Below are positions 13,701 through 13,704 of a stretch of 13,704 nt of DNA, one piece after another (position 1 is the first letter of the stretch; each line of letters opens with the position of its first letter). Position numbers and translations under genes: made by a program. This DNA is from Bdellovibrionales bacterium (lineage in GTDB: Bacteria > Bdellovibrionota > Bacteriovoracia > Bacteriovoracales > Bacteriovoracaceae). Under the pieces are notes generated by a model. It had not been told where the DNA came from and ran no database searches. It saw only the letters and a list, made by a program, of their open reading frames with translations. The stretch spans positions 1-13,704 of the forward strand of contig SXUH01000081.1 of NCBI GenBank assembly GCA_005791855.1, written 5' to 3'.

Positions 13701-13704
13701 TCGC

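Noticed and set aside
1..13704. A defence island, toxin-antitoxin, CRISPR or mobile-element system
   Set aside because: I looked on both strands for transposase, integrase, restriction, Cas or toxin-antitoxin features and direct-repeat arrays and found none; neighbouring genes are mostly housekeeping.

Overview
The window is high-GC, gene-dense bacterial chromosome. Sixteen protein-coding genes are supported, two of them cut or possibly cut by the window edges. I see no tRNA or rRNA gene, insertion sequence, CRISPR array or prophage module. Two predicted lipoproteins, signal peptides, a SpeA-type arginine decarboxylase, an SrkA-type kinase, a YceF-type Maf and a YcgR-like PilZ protein point to a Gram-negative bacterium. 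Lys-rich proteins written almost wholly in C/G-ending codons, a sigma-54-like promoter and the cNMP and PilZ proteins would fit a Bdellovibrionota-like or former deltaproteobacterial lineage. That placement is inference, not proof.

Layout. (1) At 1-675 (-) lies the N-terminal half of a U32-family Fe-S protein, probably a TrhP-type tRNA hydroxylation enzyme. It is divergent from (2) a two-gene operon at 762-2329 (+): a membrane-anchored, catalytically degenerate SGNH-like protein and a stand-alone cyclic-nucleotide-binding protein. (3) At 2484-2636 (+) is a 50-residue lipoprotein behind a close match to a sigma-54 -24/-12 promoter. (4) speA at 2733-4688 (+) ends in a strong intrinsic terminator whose T-tract touches the start codon of a VOC/glyoxalase-fold gene (4726-5103). 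(5) On the minus strand lie a small exported protein (5433-5113) and an operon 7982-5517 encoding a baeRF-family protein, a gamma-carbonic-anhydrase-like protein and a YihY/BrkB membrane protein. (6) Divergent from that operon, a tightly packed plus-strand operon at 8065-12286 encodes a ROK sugar kinase, a 102-residue unknown protein, a YceF-type Maf pyrophosphatase, a PhoD-like lipoprotein and an SrkA/YihE kinase. (7) A small exported helical protein (12376-12843, +) converges on a PilZ-domain protein (13700-12882, -), with a perfect 10-bp inverted repeat between them.

Themes. Most genes are housekeeping or stress related: polyamine synthesis, tRNA modification, nucleotide-pool cleaning by Maf, envelope-stress kinase, translation-factor-like baeRF. 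Two read second messengers (cNMP and, by motif, c-di-GMP). Several encode envelope or exported products. Nothing amounts to a clearly new defence or mobile system. The most unusual items are the sigma-54-type micro-lipoprotein, the SGNH-like protein lacking its catalytic Ser, the VOC gene starting at a terminator T-tract, the baeRF operon, and the unknown protein locked between kinase and Maf.
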